Source: an uncultured Anaerotruncus sp.
Lineage (GTDB): Bacteria; Bacillota; Clostridia; Oscillospirales; CAG-272
Length of the DNA stretch: 43,264 nucleotides
NCBI GenBank assembly: GCA_905210995.1
Contig: CAJLZE010000009.1
Location: forward strand, 1-43,264
Reading direction: 5' to 3'
Shown one piece after another: positions 1 to 9,595 of this stretch; position 1 is the first letter of the stretch; every line of letters begins with the position of its first letter. The translations under genes were made by a program, and so were the position numbers. The notes beneath the pieces are model-generated. The model had not been told where the DNA came from. It saw only the letters and a list, made by a program, of their open reading frames with translations, and searched no databases.

Positions 1-1736
1 TTTACGTCGATGTATATCGGGAAGTGATCGGATATGGGCAGCCAGAACTTGCCGCACAGCGTGTTGTAGTAAAGCACCTCCGCGTCGGGCGAGCAGGCAA
101 TATGGTCAATGCCGAGGTTATTCTCGCGCGACACCGCCTCGCCGAGCTTGTGGTATGTTTTTATCGGATTGTCGATCTTCGCAGCGGTGAATTTGGGATC
201 CTTGAAGCCCGTCAGCTTCATAAATGTGCCGAACGGCTCACTCTCCTCGGTGCAGTTATAGTCGCCGCAGCAGAAGACCGGGACCTTATACTTTTCAACA
301 AGACCGTTCACGATCTCAGCCATTTCCGTTGCCTGTTTTACGCGTATCGGCGTATGATCTCCCGTGTGGTTTGCGTCATAGTGAGTGTTGCAGACGATAA
401 AGCGTTTTCCGCTAGACTTGGACTCAAAAAGTCCCCAGTTGAGCAGACGCAGGCGTGGGCTGTTGCCGACGGAATACAGCGTCATGCCGCTTTCAACAAC
501 ACTGACCTTGCTCTTGTTGTAGATAAGTCCAGTGTAATTATACTGTCCTGACGGTATATTTTTGCCCACAAAATCATATTCCGCGCCGATAAGAGAGGTG
601 AGCCTTGAATACCACTTCTCGGATATCTCCTGAATTCCGGCAACATCAGGTGAATAATTGAGTATCGTAGCCGCAACGCGGTAGTCGCGGTCTGCCATTA
701 CAGCCGCGGGGTCCCACTCCTCGGAAAGGATGTTGAAGGACATGATGCGCGTGTCGGCGCCATCTATGAGTGCCGGATCAGACGTCATTCCGCCGAGACC
801 GTCAAGCTTAAGGTCGGACGGAACATTGAACACCGGCGAGAGCTTGGGTGTTACGTACATATTTATGAATTCATCCACAGCCATTTTCTCCGATATCACT
901 GCGTCTCCGCAGATAATATATATCTTTTTTTCGTTCACGGTAAATCTGTACCCAAATTTCGAATACACACCGCTCATACCGCCGAGATCCCCGGCTTTAT
1001 TTCGGTTGGTTATCCCTATCACAAATTCGCATTCGGTGGGAGCCTCGGTGTCGCTCACGACCGGAATGTCCACACCGTATGCGCTCTTCAGCTTTGCGGC
1101 AAGCTGTTTTGCGTTTTTATCCGACCCGCCGGATGCATAAACTATACGGTAATCCGCCAGTGTAGCGCCGTCTTTGCCGAAAAGGAATGTTCCCGTTCCG
1201 TCCTTGCGCACCGTAAGGGTGGACAGCACTATATCTCCGTTCTCGCTTTTTTTGACCATAGTTCTGAACACCGTCACAGCCTCCTCAAGCATATCATCGT
1301 TATGTGCGGCGATGATTATCTTGTTGCCGACAGGCTTTATGACATATCCGTCAAACGGGACCTCCTCATAAAGCTCGCGGCATTCCGCGCGGTCAACATT
1401 GCCTACCAGTATTTCCTTCAGCGATGCGGCGTCAACGTCGGGCATGAGCCAGTCATCGCCGATCTCCATACCCGCGTCAAGATCACTGTTGAAATAGTGA
1501 ATGACCGACTTGAAGCTTTCAAGCGTTCTGTTTGTCGGATTGGACGGGCGTACTATACGGTAAACAGCTTTTCCGCCGGATGAAAGCACTATTGGCTCGG
1601 TGCTCTCGGTAGTCTCGGGAGCTTTGCTTTCCCCTTCTCCGCCTTCTTTCTTGCGGCAGGATGACATGAGCGACACAGCGCCGAACAGCAACACCAGTGA
1701 CATGACAAGAGATATCTGTCTTAATAATGTTTTCAT
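1..1736 (-). CDS. Lipoprotein with C-terminal endonuclease/exonuclease/phosphatase domain (3' end outside window)
   Basis: The frame is open from the ATG at 1736 to the window edge: 578 residues, no stop reached. A strong GGAGG lies 7 bases before the ATG. Residues 1-27 form a lipoprotein signal ending in LMSSC27, followed by a Gly/Glu/Ser/Thr-rich linker, so the protein is probably anchored outside the membrane. Residues about 57-170 and 195-300 resemble each other (YRIV, then a short strand ending in G-x2-(D/N)R, then GY and a KI-rich strand), which suggests a tandem duplication. Residues 329-578 form an EEP-superfamily hydrolase: MSFNILSE, GIQEIS, THYDANH, GDYNCTEE, GIDHIAC and ISDHFPIYI give the expected metal and catalytic Asn, Glu, His and Asp residues. 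The substrate could be a phosphoester or nucleic acid; I cannot tell which. It starts 24 bases after polC and is probably cotranscribed. The C-terminal EEP motif is present, so little is likely missing. Confidence 0.85.
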   Translation of the reverse strand, partial: MKTLLRQISLVMSLVLLFGAVSLMSSCRKKEGGEGESKAPETTESTEPIVLSSGGKAVYRIVRPSNPTNRTLESFKSVIHYFNSDLDAGMEIGDDWLMPDVDAASLKEILVGNVDRAECRELYEEVPFDGYVIKPVGNKIIIAAHNDDMLEEAVTVFRTMVKKSENGDIVLSTLTVRKDGTGTFLFGKDGATLADYRIVYASGGSDKNAKQLAAKLKSAYGVDIPVVSDTEAPTECEFVIGITNRNKAGDLGGMSGVYSKFGYRFTVNEKKIYIICGDAVISEKMAVDEFINMYVTPKLSPVFNVPSDLKLDGLGGMTSDPALIDGADTRIMSFNILSEEWDPAAVMADRDYRVAATILNYSPDVAGIQEISEKWYSRLTSLIGAEYDFVGKNIPSGQYNYTGLIYNKSKVSVVESGMTLYSVGNSPRLRLLNWGLFESKSSGKRFIVCNTHYDANHTGDHTPIRVKQATEMAEIVNGLVEKYKVPVFCCGDYNCTEESEPFGTFMKLTGFKDPKFTAAKIDNPIKTYHKLGEAVSRENNLGIDHIACSPDAEVLYYNTLCGKFWLPISDHFPIYIDV

Positions 1737-1759
1737 AATGCAACCTCCATATTGATAAG

Positions 1760-4700
1760 TCAGAACAGATCGAACATCGAGATCTGCGCAGTCTCGCTGA
1801 GGCGGTCAAGCACTCCGTTCGTGCGCAGTATCTCTATAACTGATTTATTGAGCTTTGCACGCAGCTGAAGATCCTCTACCGAGAAATACGGCTCGTCCTC
1901 ACGCGCATTCATGATCGCAAGTGCGGCGTTTTCACCGACACCGGGCAGCGACATGAACGGCATACGTATATTGCCGTCCTCGGGCAGGAATTCCTTGGCG
2001 TGCGAATGCTCAAGGCTCACAGGGAGAAATTTTATGTTGCGCAGCATACACTCGTTGGCAAACTGCATAGCGCCGAAAAGATCCTTCTCCTTCTGCGTCG
2101 CGTCGTTCCAGCGTGCGTTTATGTCACGCATAGTATCGACGACGGCGCGTCTGCCGCGCGCGACCACCGTGGCGTCAAAGCCCTCGGGGGCGACGGTGAG
2201 GATTGCGCAGTAAAACGCGACGGGCTGATGCACCTTGTACCAGCCGAGACGTATCGCCGACATGACGTAAGCGGCGGCGTGCGCCTTCGGGAACATGTAC
2301 TTTATCTTGCGCAGCGAGTCGATATACCACTCGGGCACCTCTTTTTCGCGCATCGCGGCGACCATCTCCTCGGGTATCGGCTTGCCCTTTTTGTTCTTTC
2401 TGACCATTTCCATGATCTTGAACGAAAGGTTCTTGTCAACGCCGTAGCGGATGAGGTCGAGCATGATACCGTCACGTGTACCTACAACGTGAGAAATATC
2501 GCATATTCCGTTTTTGATAAGATCCTGTGCGTTGCCGAGCCACACGTCGGTACCGTGAGTCAGACCGGATATCTGCATGAGGTCGGCAAAGTTCTTCGGC
2601 TTTGCGTCCACAAGCACCTGCTGGATGAAGCTCGTGCCCATCTCCGGCAGACCGAGCGTGCCTATCATGAGTCCGAGCATCTTTGTTTCCTTGTCGGTAA
2701 CATCCATCTGCGGTATGCCGATCGACTCGGTAGTCGCAAAAAGCTCATAGACCGTGCGGTCGTTCATCGCCACATCCATAACTGATATGCCGCTGTATTT
2801 TTCAAGGAACTTGTATTTCGTCGGAATATCATGCCCGAGCTCGTCGAGCTTGAGTATCGTATCGTGAAGATACGAGAAAGCAAAATGCGTGGTTATTATG
2901 TCGGACTTGGGGTCGTCGGCGGGGTGCTGTATCGGCGTGAAATCGTATACCTCTTTTTCACGCGGAACAACTATGATGCCGCCGGGGTGCTGTCCCGTTG
3001 TGCGCTTTACGCCCACACAATGGCTGATTATGCGGTCTGCCTCGGCGCGGCACACCGACTCGCCCTTGGATTCGAAATATTTCGCCACAAAGCCGTATGC
3101 CGTCTTGTCGGCAAGCGTACCGAGCGTTCCCGCACGGAAAACGTTTTCGGAGCCGAACAGCTCTTCGGTAAACTTATGTACCCTGCCCTGCACCTCGCCC
3201 GAGAAGTTGAGGTCGATATCGGGCGATTTTTCACCGTAAAAACCGAGAAATGTCTCAAAAGGAATGTCCTGACCGTCCTGCGCGAGCTTTTCGCCGCACA
3301 CGGGGCAGTTGCGCGTGGGCATATCAAAGCCCGAGCCGACCTTATCCGGGTTTGAAAAATCACTGTAACGGCATTTGGGGCAGTAATAATGCGGCGGCAG
3401 CGGGTTTACCTCCGAGATGCCCGCCATGATGGCGACAAAGGAGGAGCCGACCGAGCCGCGCGAGCCGACGAGATATCCCTGGCTCTCCGAAAAATGCACG
3501 AGCTTTTCGGCAATGACGTAAAGCACGGCAAAGCCGTTTTTGATTATAGACCCGAGCTCGCGTTCAAGGCGTGATGAAACTATCTCGGGCAGCTCGTCGC
3601 CGTACATATTGTGCGCGCGCGTCCAGCATTTTTCGGTAAGCTCCTCCTCCGCGCCGTCGAGATGCGGCGGGAAGGAGCCCTTGGGGATCGGTCTGACCTC
3701 CTCCACCATGTCGTTTATCGCATTCGGGTTGTCAATGACCACCTCATGCGCCTTCTTTTCGCCGAGATACGCAAACTCACGCAGCATCTCGTCGGTCGTG
3801 TGGAAGTAGATCGGGCAGGACTTGTCGGCATCCTTGAATTTCATTCCCGCAAGCAGGATGTGACGGTATATCTCATCCTCCGGGTCAAGAAAATGCGCGT
3901 CCGAGGTCGCAACGACCGGCTTTCCGAGCTTTTCGCCTATCGCAACGATGCGGCGGTTATAATCGCGCAGCGCCTCTTCGTCCGGCACGCGCCCCTCATC
4001 AACCATGAAGTGGTTGTTGCCTATCGGCTGTATCTCAAGATAATCGTAGTATGACGCGATATCCTCGATGTCGCTGTCGGAACGGTTATCCACTATTGCC
4101 GAAAACAGCTCGCCCGCCTCGCACGCCGAACCGATTATCAGCCCCTCGCGGAGCTTATCGAGCTCGCTTTTTGGTATGCGCGGCACGCGGCGGTAATATT
4201 TGAGGTAGCTTAGAGAAACGAGCTTGTAAAGATTTTTAAGTCCCGTCAGATTTTTGACGAGGATTATCATGTGATAGGTCTTCAGCGTCAACGGGTCGGT
4301 GTTTGCGTGTATTTCGGACACCAGCCTGCCATAGTCCTCAATACCGAATTTTTCGAGCTTTTCGAGCATTTTGAGGTAGATGAGCCCCAACATTTCGGCA
4401 TCGTCGACGGCACGGTGGTGGTTGAAATCGCCGAGCCCGAAATACTTTGCAACGGCATCGAGCTTATGCACCTTGAGGTCGGTGTTGACATAGCGCGACA
4501 GCGCAACGGTGTCAAGGTAGGGGCTGTCAAACTCTATCCCCTGCTCCTTGGCGACATAGCGGATAAAACCGGTATCAAACCCGGCGTTGTGCGCCACGAG
4601 CAGATCGTCGCCCACAAAGGCAAGAAACTCGGGCAGCACCTCTCTCACCGTCGGCGCGTCCTTCACCATGTCGTCGGTTATGGACGTAAGCTCGGTGATC

Positions 4701-6235
4701 TCCTCGGGGATGTGACATTCGGGATTGACAAATGTCGAATATCTGTCAACGACCTTGCCGTCTCTGATCTTTACGGCGCCGATCTCGGTTATCTTGCAGG
4801 TAACGACCGAAAGACCGGTGGTTTCGATATCAAAGACCACGACCTCGTCGGAAAATGCGCGGTCCCATTCGCCGAACAGCGGACTTGCGCTGTCGTTGAC
4901 AAAATACGCCTCAAGCCCGTATATGACCTTCATCTCCGCCTTTTCGGCGGCGATCATCGCTTCGGGAAAGCCCTGAACGTTTGCGTGGTCGGTAACGGCG
5001 ACCGCCTTGTGTCCCCAGCGCTTTGCGGTATTCACCGCGTCGGCGGGAGATATCAGCGCATCCATCGCCGACATATTCGTGTGCAGATGCAGCTCGACGC
5101 GCTTTTCCTCGGCGGTGTCCTCACGCGGCAGCCGCTTTATTTTTGCGATCGCGCTGTAATAAAACAGCATATCGGGAGAGTTCTTGTCGGGTCTCACGTC
5201 TCCGACGGCGGCGACGATCATCCCGTTTGATATCGTATCGGATATCTCCTGCGCATCCTCGGCTTCAAGGCGGCGCGTGCGCACCTCTATCGTCGCGTTG
5301 CCGTCAAAAATGCCGAAGGTGATAAACATTCCGCCTCCGCCGCGCGCTTCCTCGCATTTGAAGGAGCATACCTCGCCGACTATGCAGACGCGCTTGCGCG
5401 CCGAACGCAGCGACGATATCGACTGCGGCTCTATCTCGAACGGGTCGCCGATAATATACTCGGGAGCCGAAATGTCAAAAACCGCGCTGCCTATGGTACA
5501 CATCCCGTCCTCGGTCACCGCCTCGGCGTCCTCGTCATAAGCCGAATATATCCGCTTGTACTGCACCTCGGGCGCGTCTGCGCCGTCGTCGCCGTCACCG
5601 GCGGGCTTGCCGTTGCGGTTCTGATATTTTCCGTTTCCGCCGTCGCCCTGAGCGGCACGCCGGTGGCTTTCGCTCTCATATCTCTGCGCAGCTTCGGCGC
5701 TGCGGCGGTCCATCTCCTCGAACATTGCATTGCGCGACATCTCGGAGATAAGCGGCGCACCCTCAAGCTCGCGTATCGTGACGGGCACGGAAATCCCGAA
5801 TTCCGATCTTATTATATTTTCAATAACGGCGGGGGTCTTAGCGTCATTGATAAAACCCACGCCGTTCTCCGTAAACGGAATAGCGATATCCAGCCTGCCG
5901 CCCTCGAGCCTCGCTTCGCAGCCGCCGAAAAAGCCGCGCGCAACACACCCGACGTGCTCTGCCTCGCGGAGTATTTCGGGTATGTAGTCGCTGTCAAGCA
6001 ATCCGGACGGATATGAAGGCATGAATTTCACGGTATACCCGTCATACGCCGCGGCAATGCCCGCTTCGACGCCATATATGGTATCCTTGTCAAATATCCT
6101 GTCGAGCCTGACCGATATCTCGTATATCGGTCGCTCCTTATGCTTTTTGACCGTATATTCCTTTACGGCGTCGAAAAAGCGCCGTTCCCGCTCGCCGGGA
6201 GTATATTTTGAAAAAACTTCGCTGAGCGTCCGCAC
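1760..6235 (-). CDS. polC: DNA polymerase III alpha subunit, PolC type
   Basis: Replicative polymerase with built-in 3'-5' proofreading, typical of low-GC Gram-positives. The chosen GTG at 6235 has AAGGAG 6 bases upstream and gives 1491 residues. A longer frame starts at a TTG at 6292 but has no ribosome site and overlaps ispG. Domains in order: N-terminal region; a Gly/Asp/Asn-rich linker near 195-225; OB-fold near 280-370; PHP domain from HLHTNMSAMDA near 382; DnaQ-like exonuclease with DIETTGL (Asp469, Glu471) and HRAVDDAE near 606; GSRGSVGSS near 924; a zinc ribbon CPKC...CPVC at 952-980; the polymerase motif PDIDLNF near 1005; and a C-terminal QISMF that fits a beta-clamp binding motif. 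Length is slightly above the usual 1430-1460, partly from the linker. It lies 25 bases after ispG in the same operon. Confidence 0.97.
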   Translation of the reverse strand: MRTLSEVFSKYTPGERERRFFDAVKEYTVKKHKERPIYEISVRLDRIFDKDTIYGVEAGIAAAYDGYTVKFMPSYPSGLLDSDYIPEILREAEHVGCVARGFFGGCEARLEGGRLDIAIPFTENGVGFINDAKTPAVIENIIRSEFGISVPVTIRELEGAPLISEMSRNAMFEEMDRRSAEAAQRYESESHRRAAQGDGGNGKYQNRNGKPAGDGDDGADAPEVQYKRIYSAYDEDAEAVTEDGMCTIGSAVFDISAPEYIIGDPFEIEPQSISSLRSARKRVCIVGEVCSFKCEEARGGGGMFITFGIFDGNATIEVRTRRLEAEDAQEISDTISNGMIVAAVGDVRPDKNSPDMLFYYSAIAKIKRLPREDTAEEKRVELHLHTNMSAMDALISPADAVNTAKRWGHKAVAVTDHANVQGFPEAMIAAEKAEMKVIYGLEAYFVNDSASPLFGEWDRAFSDEVVVFDIETTGLSVVTCKITEIGAVKIRDGKVVDRYSTFVNPECHIPEEITELTSITDDMVKDAPTVREVLPEFLAFVGDDLLVAHNAGFDTGFIRYVAKEQGIEFDSPYLDTVALSRYVNTDLKVHKLDAVAKYFGLGDFNHHRAVDDAEMLGLIYLKMLEKLEKFGIEDYGRLVSEIHANTDPLTLKTYHMIILVKNLTGLKNLYKLVSLSYLKYYRRVPRIPKSELDKLREGLIIGSACEAGELFSAIVDNRSDSDIEDIASYYDYLEIQPIGNNHFMVDEGRVPDEEALRDYNRRIVAIGEKLGKPVVATSDAHFLDPEDEIYRHILLAGMKFKDADKSCPIYFHTTDEMLREFAYLGEKKAHEVVIDNPNAINDMVEEVRPIPKGSFPPHLDGAEEELTEKCWTRAHNMYGDELPEIVSSRLERELGSIIKNGFAVLYVIAEKLVHFSESQGYLVGSRGSVGSSFVAIMAGISEVNPLPPHYYCPKCRYSDFSNPDKVGSGFDMPTRNCPVCGEKLAQDGQDIPFETFLGFYGEKSPDIDLNFSGEVQGRVHKFTEELFGSENVFRAGTLGTLADKTAYGFVAKYFESKGESVCRAEADRIISHCVGVKRTTGQHPGGIIVVPREKEVYDFTPIQHPADDPKSDIITTHFAFSYLHDTILKLDELGHDIPTKYKFLEKYSGISVMDVAMNDRTVYELFATTESIGIPQMDVTDKETKMLGLMIGTLGLPEMGTSFIQQVLVDAKPKNFADLMQISGLTHGTDVWLGNAQDLIKNGICDISHVVGTRDGIMLDLIRYGVDKNLSFKIMEMVRKNKKGKPIPEEMVAAMREKEVPEWYIDSLRKIKYMFPKAHAAAYVMSAIRLGWYKVHQPVAFYCAILTVAPEGFDATVVARGRRAVVDTMRDINARWNDATQKEKDLFGAMQFANECMLRNIKFLPVSLEHSHAKEFLPEDGNIRMPFMSLPGVGENAALAIMNAREDEPYFSVEDLQLRAKLNKSVIEILRTNGVLDRLSETAQISMFDLF

Positions 6236-6260
6236 TTCCTGCTCCTTGTCTTTTTCGGGA

Positions 6261-7331
6261 TCACATATATTTCTCTTTGATGCGCTCCGCAAGCGCGTCG
6301 ATTATACCGTCCTCGGGTATTTTTCCGACGATCTCACCGTGCTCAAAGAGCACCGCCTCGCCCGCGCCGCCCGCAATGCCGATGTCAGCCTCGCGCGCCT
6401 CGCCGGGACCGTTCACGATACATCCCATGAGCGCGACCTTTATCGGGAGCGACGAAAAGCCCTCAGCCTTTGCGCGTTTGTCAAATTCGGCTGCAAGAGC
6501 GCAAAGGTCGATCTTTGTGCGCCCGCAAGTGGGGCAGCTCACAACGTCAAGCCCGCTGTGACCGGGGCAGTCGAGCGCACGCAAAATATCCCTTGCGGCT
6601 TCGACCTCGCGCTCCGGATCGTCGGTGAGCGACACGCGCACGGTGTCTCCTATACCCTCGCAGATGAGCGCACCAAACGCCGCAGCGCTTTTGATGATCC
6701 CCAGGCGGCTGCCGCCCGCCTCGGTAACGCCGAGGTGGAGCGGATAATCGCATCTTTCGGAAATATAGCGGTATGCATCCACCGTCGCGCGGACGTCGGA
6801 CGACTTGACCGAAATGACGATATCGTCAAAATCGAAGCGGTTTAGCAGTCGCACATGTCCCATGGCGCTTTCATAGAGCGCCTCTGCGGTGGGAGAACCG
6901 AATTTTGCGAGCAGCGGCTTTTCAAGCGAACCGCTGTTGACGCCTATGCGTATCGGTATGCCGCGGCCCGCGCACGCCTTTGCGACTGCGTGCACGCGCT
7001 CGGCGTCCCCGATATTGCCGGGGTTGATCCTTATCTTGTCAATGCCGTAGTCCACGCAGCGCAGAGCAATGCGCCAGTCAAAATGGATATCGGCAACGAG
7101 CGGGATACCTATTCCCTTTTCTTTTATATATTTCACGGCCTCCGCCGCGTCGATATCCGGCACGGCTATGCGGATGATATCGCAGCCCGCCTTTTCGAGC
7201 CGTTTTATCTGCGCATATGTTGCCTCGGCATCATGCGCCGGGGTGTTTGTCATCGACTGCACCGGGATACGGCTGCCGCCGCCTATCGCAACACCGCCGA
7301 CCGTGACCGTTTTTGTCATTTTGCGTTCCAT
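6261..7331 (-). CDS. ispG: 4-hydroxy-3-methylbut-2-en-1-yl diphosphate synthase
   Basis: Penultimate enzyme of the MEP isoprenoid pathway, a 4Fe-4S protein that converts methylerythritol cyclodiphosphate to HMBPP. The 356-residue protein opens with TVTVGGVAIGGGSRIPVQSMTNT, the usual start of the TIM-barrel domain, and has the C-terminal cluster ligands in SCPTCGRTKIDL and MGCIVNGPGEAREADIG. The ATG at 7331 is preceded by AAGGAA. It lies 13 bases downstream of rseP and 25 bases upstream of polC. dxr is two genes upstream, so two MEP enzymes share this operon with uppS, which uses the isoprenoid products. Confidence 0.97.
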   Translation of the reverse strand: MERKMTKTVTVGGVAIGGGSRIPVQSMTNTPAHDAEATYAQIKRLEKAGCDIIRIAVPDIDAAEAVKYIKEKGIGIPLVADIHFDWRIALRCVDYGIDKIRINPGNIGDAERVHAVAKACAGRGIPIRIGVNSGSLEKPLLAKFGSPTAEALYESAMGHVRLLNRFDFDDIVISVKSSDVRATVDAYRYISERCDYPLHLGVTEAGGSRLGIIKSAAAFGALICEGIGDTVRVSLTDDPEREVEAARDILRALDCPGHSGLDVVSCPTCGRTKIDLCALAAEFDKRAKAEGFSSLPIKVALMGCIVNGPGEAREADIGIAGGAGEAVLFEHGEIVGKIPEDGIIDALAERIKEKYM

Positions 7332-7344
7332 ACGACGTCTTTCC

Positions 7345-8379
7345 TTACTTTTTGATGAGTGTAAAAATGTCCTTGCACGAAATGAGTATCATGAGCGTAA
7401 ACAGGATGATGAGTCCCGCGCCGTTTATATACCCTTCCACCTTGCGGTTTATCGGTCTGCCGGCTATTCCCTCGATAATGAGGAAGAGCAGTCTGCCGCC
7501 GTCAAGCGCGGGGATCGGCAGAAGGTTGACGACACCGAGGTTCATGGCAAGCACGACAAAAAGGTAAAGCAGGTTCATAAAACCGCCGTTTTTGACCGTC
7601 GTGCCGACAGTTTCCGTGATACCTATGGGACCGGACACCGCCTCGATGCCGTATCTCCCGCGTATCATGTCGATGATCGAATCCCAGATCATTTTTATCG
7701 TCGAAAGCGAACGGAAAAAGGCGTGCTTTACAATATTTCCGAAGGTTTTTGCCTCGGCATACGGCTTGAAATCAACATCTCCGAAGGTAGCGCCCGCCTC
7801 GCTGAAGGTCGGGAACTCGACGCTCTCAAGCGTCACCTTTTTTCCGTCGCGCATGACGACGACATCCACCGGCTCATATCCGCTGTTCATTATCTCATAC
7901 ACGAGCTCATTTCCCGTGTGCACCGGCACGCCGCCGACCGACACTATTTTGTCGCCCTCTTTAAGCCATGCGGAGCTTTTCGATTCATCGGCAAACTCCG
8001 CGACGGTGGTCGATGCCAAACGTCCGGAGGCGCACACGAGTATCACCATGCAAAGCACGCCGATAAGTATATTCGTCAGCGGCCCCGCAAGGATGGTGAG
8101 TATGCGCCGCCACACGCTCTTGTTGCAGAACGCGTTTGGGTTATCGGATTCCTCCTCCTCGCCCGCCATGCTCACGAACCCGCCGATGGGAAGAAGGCGC
8201 AGAGAATAGCGTATACCGCTCTTTTTCGACACACGGCTGAGGATCTTCGGCCCCATTCCAACCGCAAATTCCTCGACAGCGATGCCGTTGGCGCGTGCGA
8301 CAAGAAAGTGACCGCCCTCGTGAACGAGCACGAGTATTCCGAATATAAATATCGTAAGAATGAAATAAAGTATTCCCAT
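7345..8379 (-). CDS. rseP: Site-2 intramembrane metalloprotease, RseP/RasP family
   Basis: Zinc protease that cleaves transmembrane segments of anti-sigma factors or signal peptides within the membrane. The 344-residue protein starts with a membrane helix carrying HEGGHF (HExxH, residues about 20-25). A PDZ-like domain follows (GDKIVSVGGVPVHTG), and the second active-site helix has NLLPIPALDGG, whose Asp is the third zinc ligand. A final membrane helix lies near the C-terminus. The start has AGGGAG 6-7 bases upstream of ATG. Its place between dxr and ispG is the classic Firmicute arrangement. Substrates cannot be read from the sequence. Confidence 0.95.
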   Translation of the reverse strand: MGILYFILTIFIFGILVLVHEGGHFLVARANGIAVEEFAVGMGPKILSRVSKKSGIRYSLRLLPIGGFVSMAGEEEESDNPNAFCNKSVWRRILTILAGPLTNILIGVLCMVILVCASGRLASTTVAEFADESKSSAWLKEGDKIVSVGGVPVHTGNELVYEIMNSGYEPVDVVVMRDGKKVTLESVEFPTFSEAGATFGDVDFKPYAEAKTFGNIVKHAFFRSLSTIKMIWDSIIDMIRGRYGIEAVSGPIGITETVGTTVKNGGFMNLLYLFVVLAMNLGVVNLLPIPALDGGRLLFLIIEGIAGRPINRKVEGYINGAGLIILFTLMILISCKDIFTLIKK

Positions 8380-8397
8380 TTGTTCTCCCTGTGCGCT

Positions 8398-9573
8398 TTA
8401 TCCGCGCACCGATCTTGACAAATACCCGCGCGCGCACTCACGTGCCGCCGCGTCGGCTTCCTTTATGCCGTCAAGTGATGTGACCGACGGCGCGTATGAC
8501 GAAAATTCGCCCGTAACGTAGGAAAGCGTGTCGATTATGTCGGTGAACCCGCACTTACCGGCAAGAAAATCCCACACGGCGATCTCGTTTGCGGCATTCA
8601 GCACCGCAGCAGACGCTCCGCCCGCCGTCTGTGCCTCGCGCGCGAGGCGCAGGGGGAGAAATGTGTCCTCATCCGGCTCGGCAAAGCTGAGCTGCCCTAT
8701 CCTGCAAAGGTCGAGCCTCTCTATCACCGCAGCGTCGCGCATGGGGCGGTTGAGCGCATACTGAACACAAAGCCGCATATCCGGCACCGAAAGCTGCGCT
8801 ATCACCGAATTGTCGGCAAATTCGACCATTGAATGAATAATGCTCTCGCGGTGAACGACCACACGTATTTTATCCGCGCCGACACCGAAAAGATGCGCCG
8901 CCTCAATAAGCTCAAAGCCCTTGTTCATAAGCGTGGCGCTGTCGATCGTTATCTTCTGCCCCATGCTCCACGTCGGATGCGCCAGAGCCTGTTTTACCGT
9001 TATACCGGCAAGCTCCCCGCGCTTTTTCCCGTAAAAAGGACCGCCCGACGCGGTTATAATGAGACTTTTTATCTCGCCGTGAGTTCCCGCGCGCAGACAC
9101 TGATCTATTGCGCAGTGCTCGCTGTCAACGGGCGCGATATCCACACCGCGCTCACGCGCCCGGCGCATTACTATGTCGCCCGCAACGACAAGCGACTCCT
9201 TGTTTGCGAGCGCAAGATCCTTGCCGCTTTCGATAACGGCAAGCGTGGGGTCGAGCCCCGCATATCCGATTATTGAATTTATCGCGGTGTCGGCATCGGA
9301 ATCGGCGATCATCTCGCATATCCCGTCGATACCCGAATATATTCTGACGTCCGTATCCGCGACCGCCGTTCTCAACTCGGCTGCCGCCGCAGGGTCGGAC
9401 ATTGCCGCCGCTGCGGGACGGAATTCACGTATCTGAGCCTCTACCGTGCGCACATTGCTTTTTGCGCAAATTGCACGGACCGAATACCCCCGTGCCCGTG
9501 CAACGTCCGCCGCCTGCGACCCCACCGAACCGGTGGAGCCGAGCAGGAGCAGCTTTTTTTCTTTCATTGTCAT
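8398..9573 (-). CDS. dxr: 1-deoxy-D-xylulose 5-phosphate reductoisomerase
   Basis: Second enzyme of the MEP pathway, which uses NADPH to convert DXP to methylerythritol phosphate. Residues 5-20 give the nucleotide-binding motif LLLLGSTGSVGSQ. ALANKESLV, PVDSEHCAI, TASGGPF, HPTWSMGQKITIDSATLMNKG and VHRESIIHSMVEF are the metal- and substrate-binding stretches of the family. Length 391 is normal. GGAG lies 9 bases before the first ATG at 9573; a second ATG two codons later is a possible alternative. It is 18 bases from rseP and 22 bases from cdsA. Confidence 0.97.
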   Translation of the reverse strand: MTMKEKKLLLLGSTGSVGSQAADVARARGYSVRAICAKSNVRTVEAQIREFRPAAAAMSDPAAAAELRTAVADTDVRIYSGIDGICEMIADSDADTAINSIIGYAGLDPTLAVIESGKDLALANKESLVVAGDIVMRRARERGVDIAPVDSEHCAIDQCLRAGTHGEIKSLIITASGGPFYGKKRGELAGITVKQALAHPTWSMGQKITIDSATLMNKGFELIEAAHLFGVGADKIRVVVHRESIIHSMVEFADNSVIAQLSVPDMRLCVQYALNRPMRDAAVIERLDLCRIGQLSFAEPDEDTFLPLRLAREAQTAGGASAAVLNAANEIAVWDFLAGKCGFTDIIDTLSYVTGEFSSYAPSVTSLDGIKEADAAARECARGYLSRSVRG

Positions 9574-9595
9574 TTTCAGGATCTCCTCGGTGTTT

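Noticed and set aside
6235..6292. TTG start for polC at 6292
   Set aside because: It overlaps ispG, has no ribosome site, and adds 19 charged residues; the GTG at 6235 has AAGGAG at ideal spacing.
7069..8418. A 449-codon plus-strand frame opposite rseP and ispG
   Set aside because: Lies opposite two well-defined genes and has no recognisable domain.
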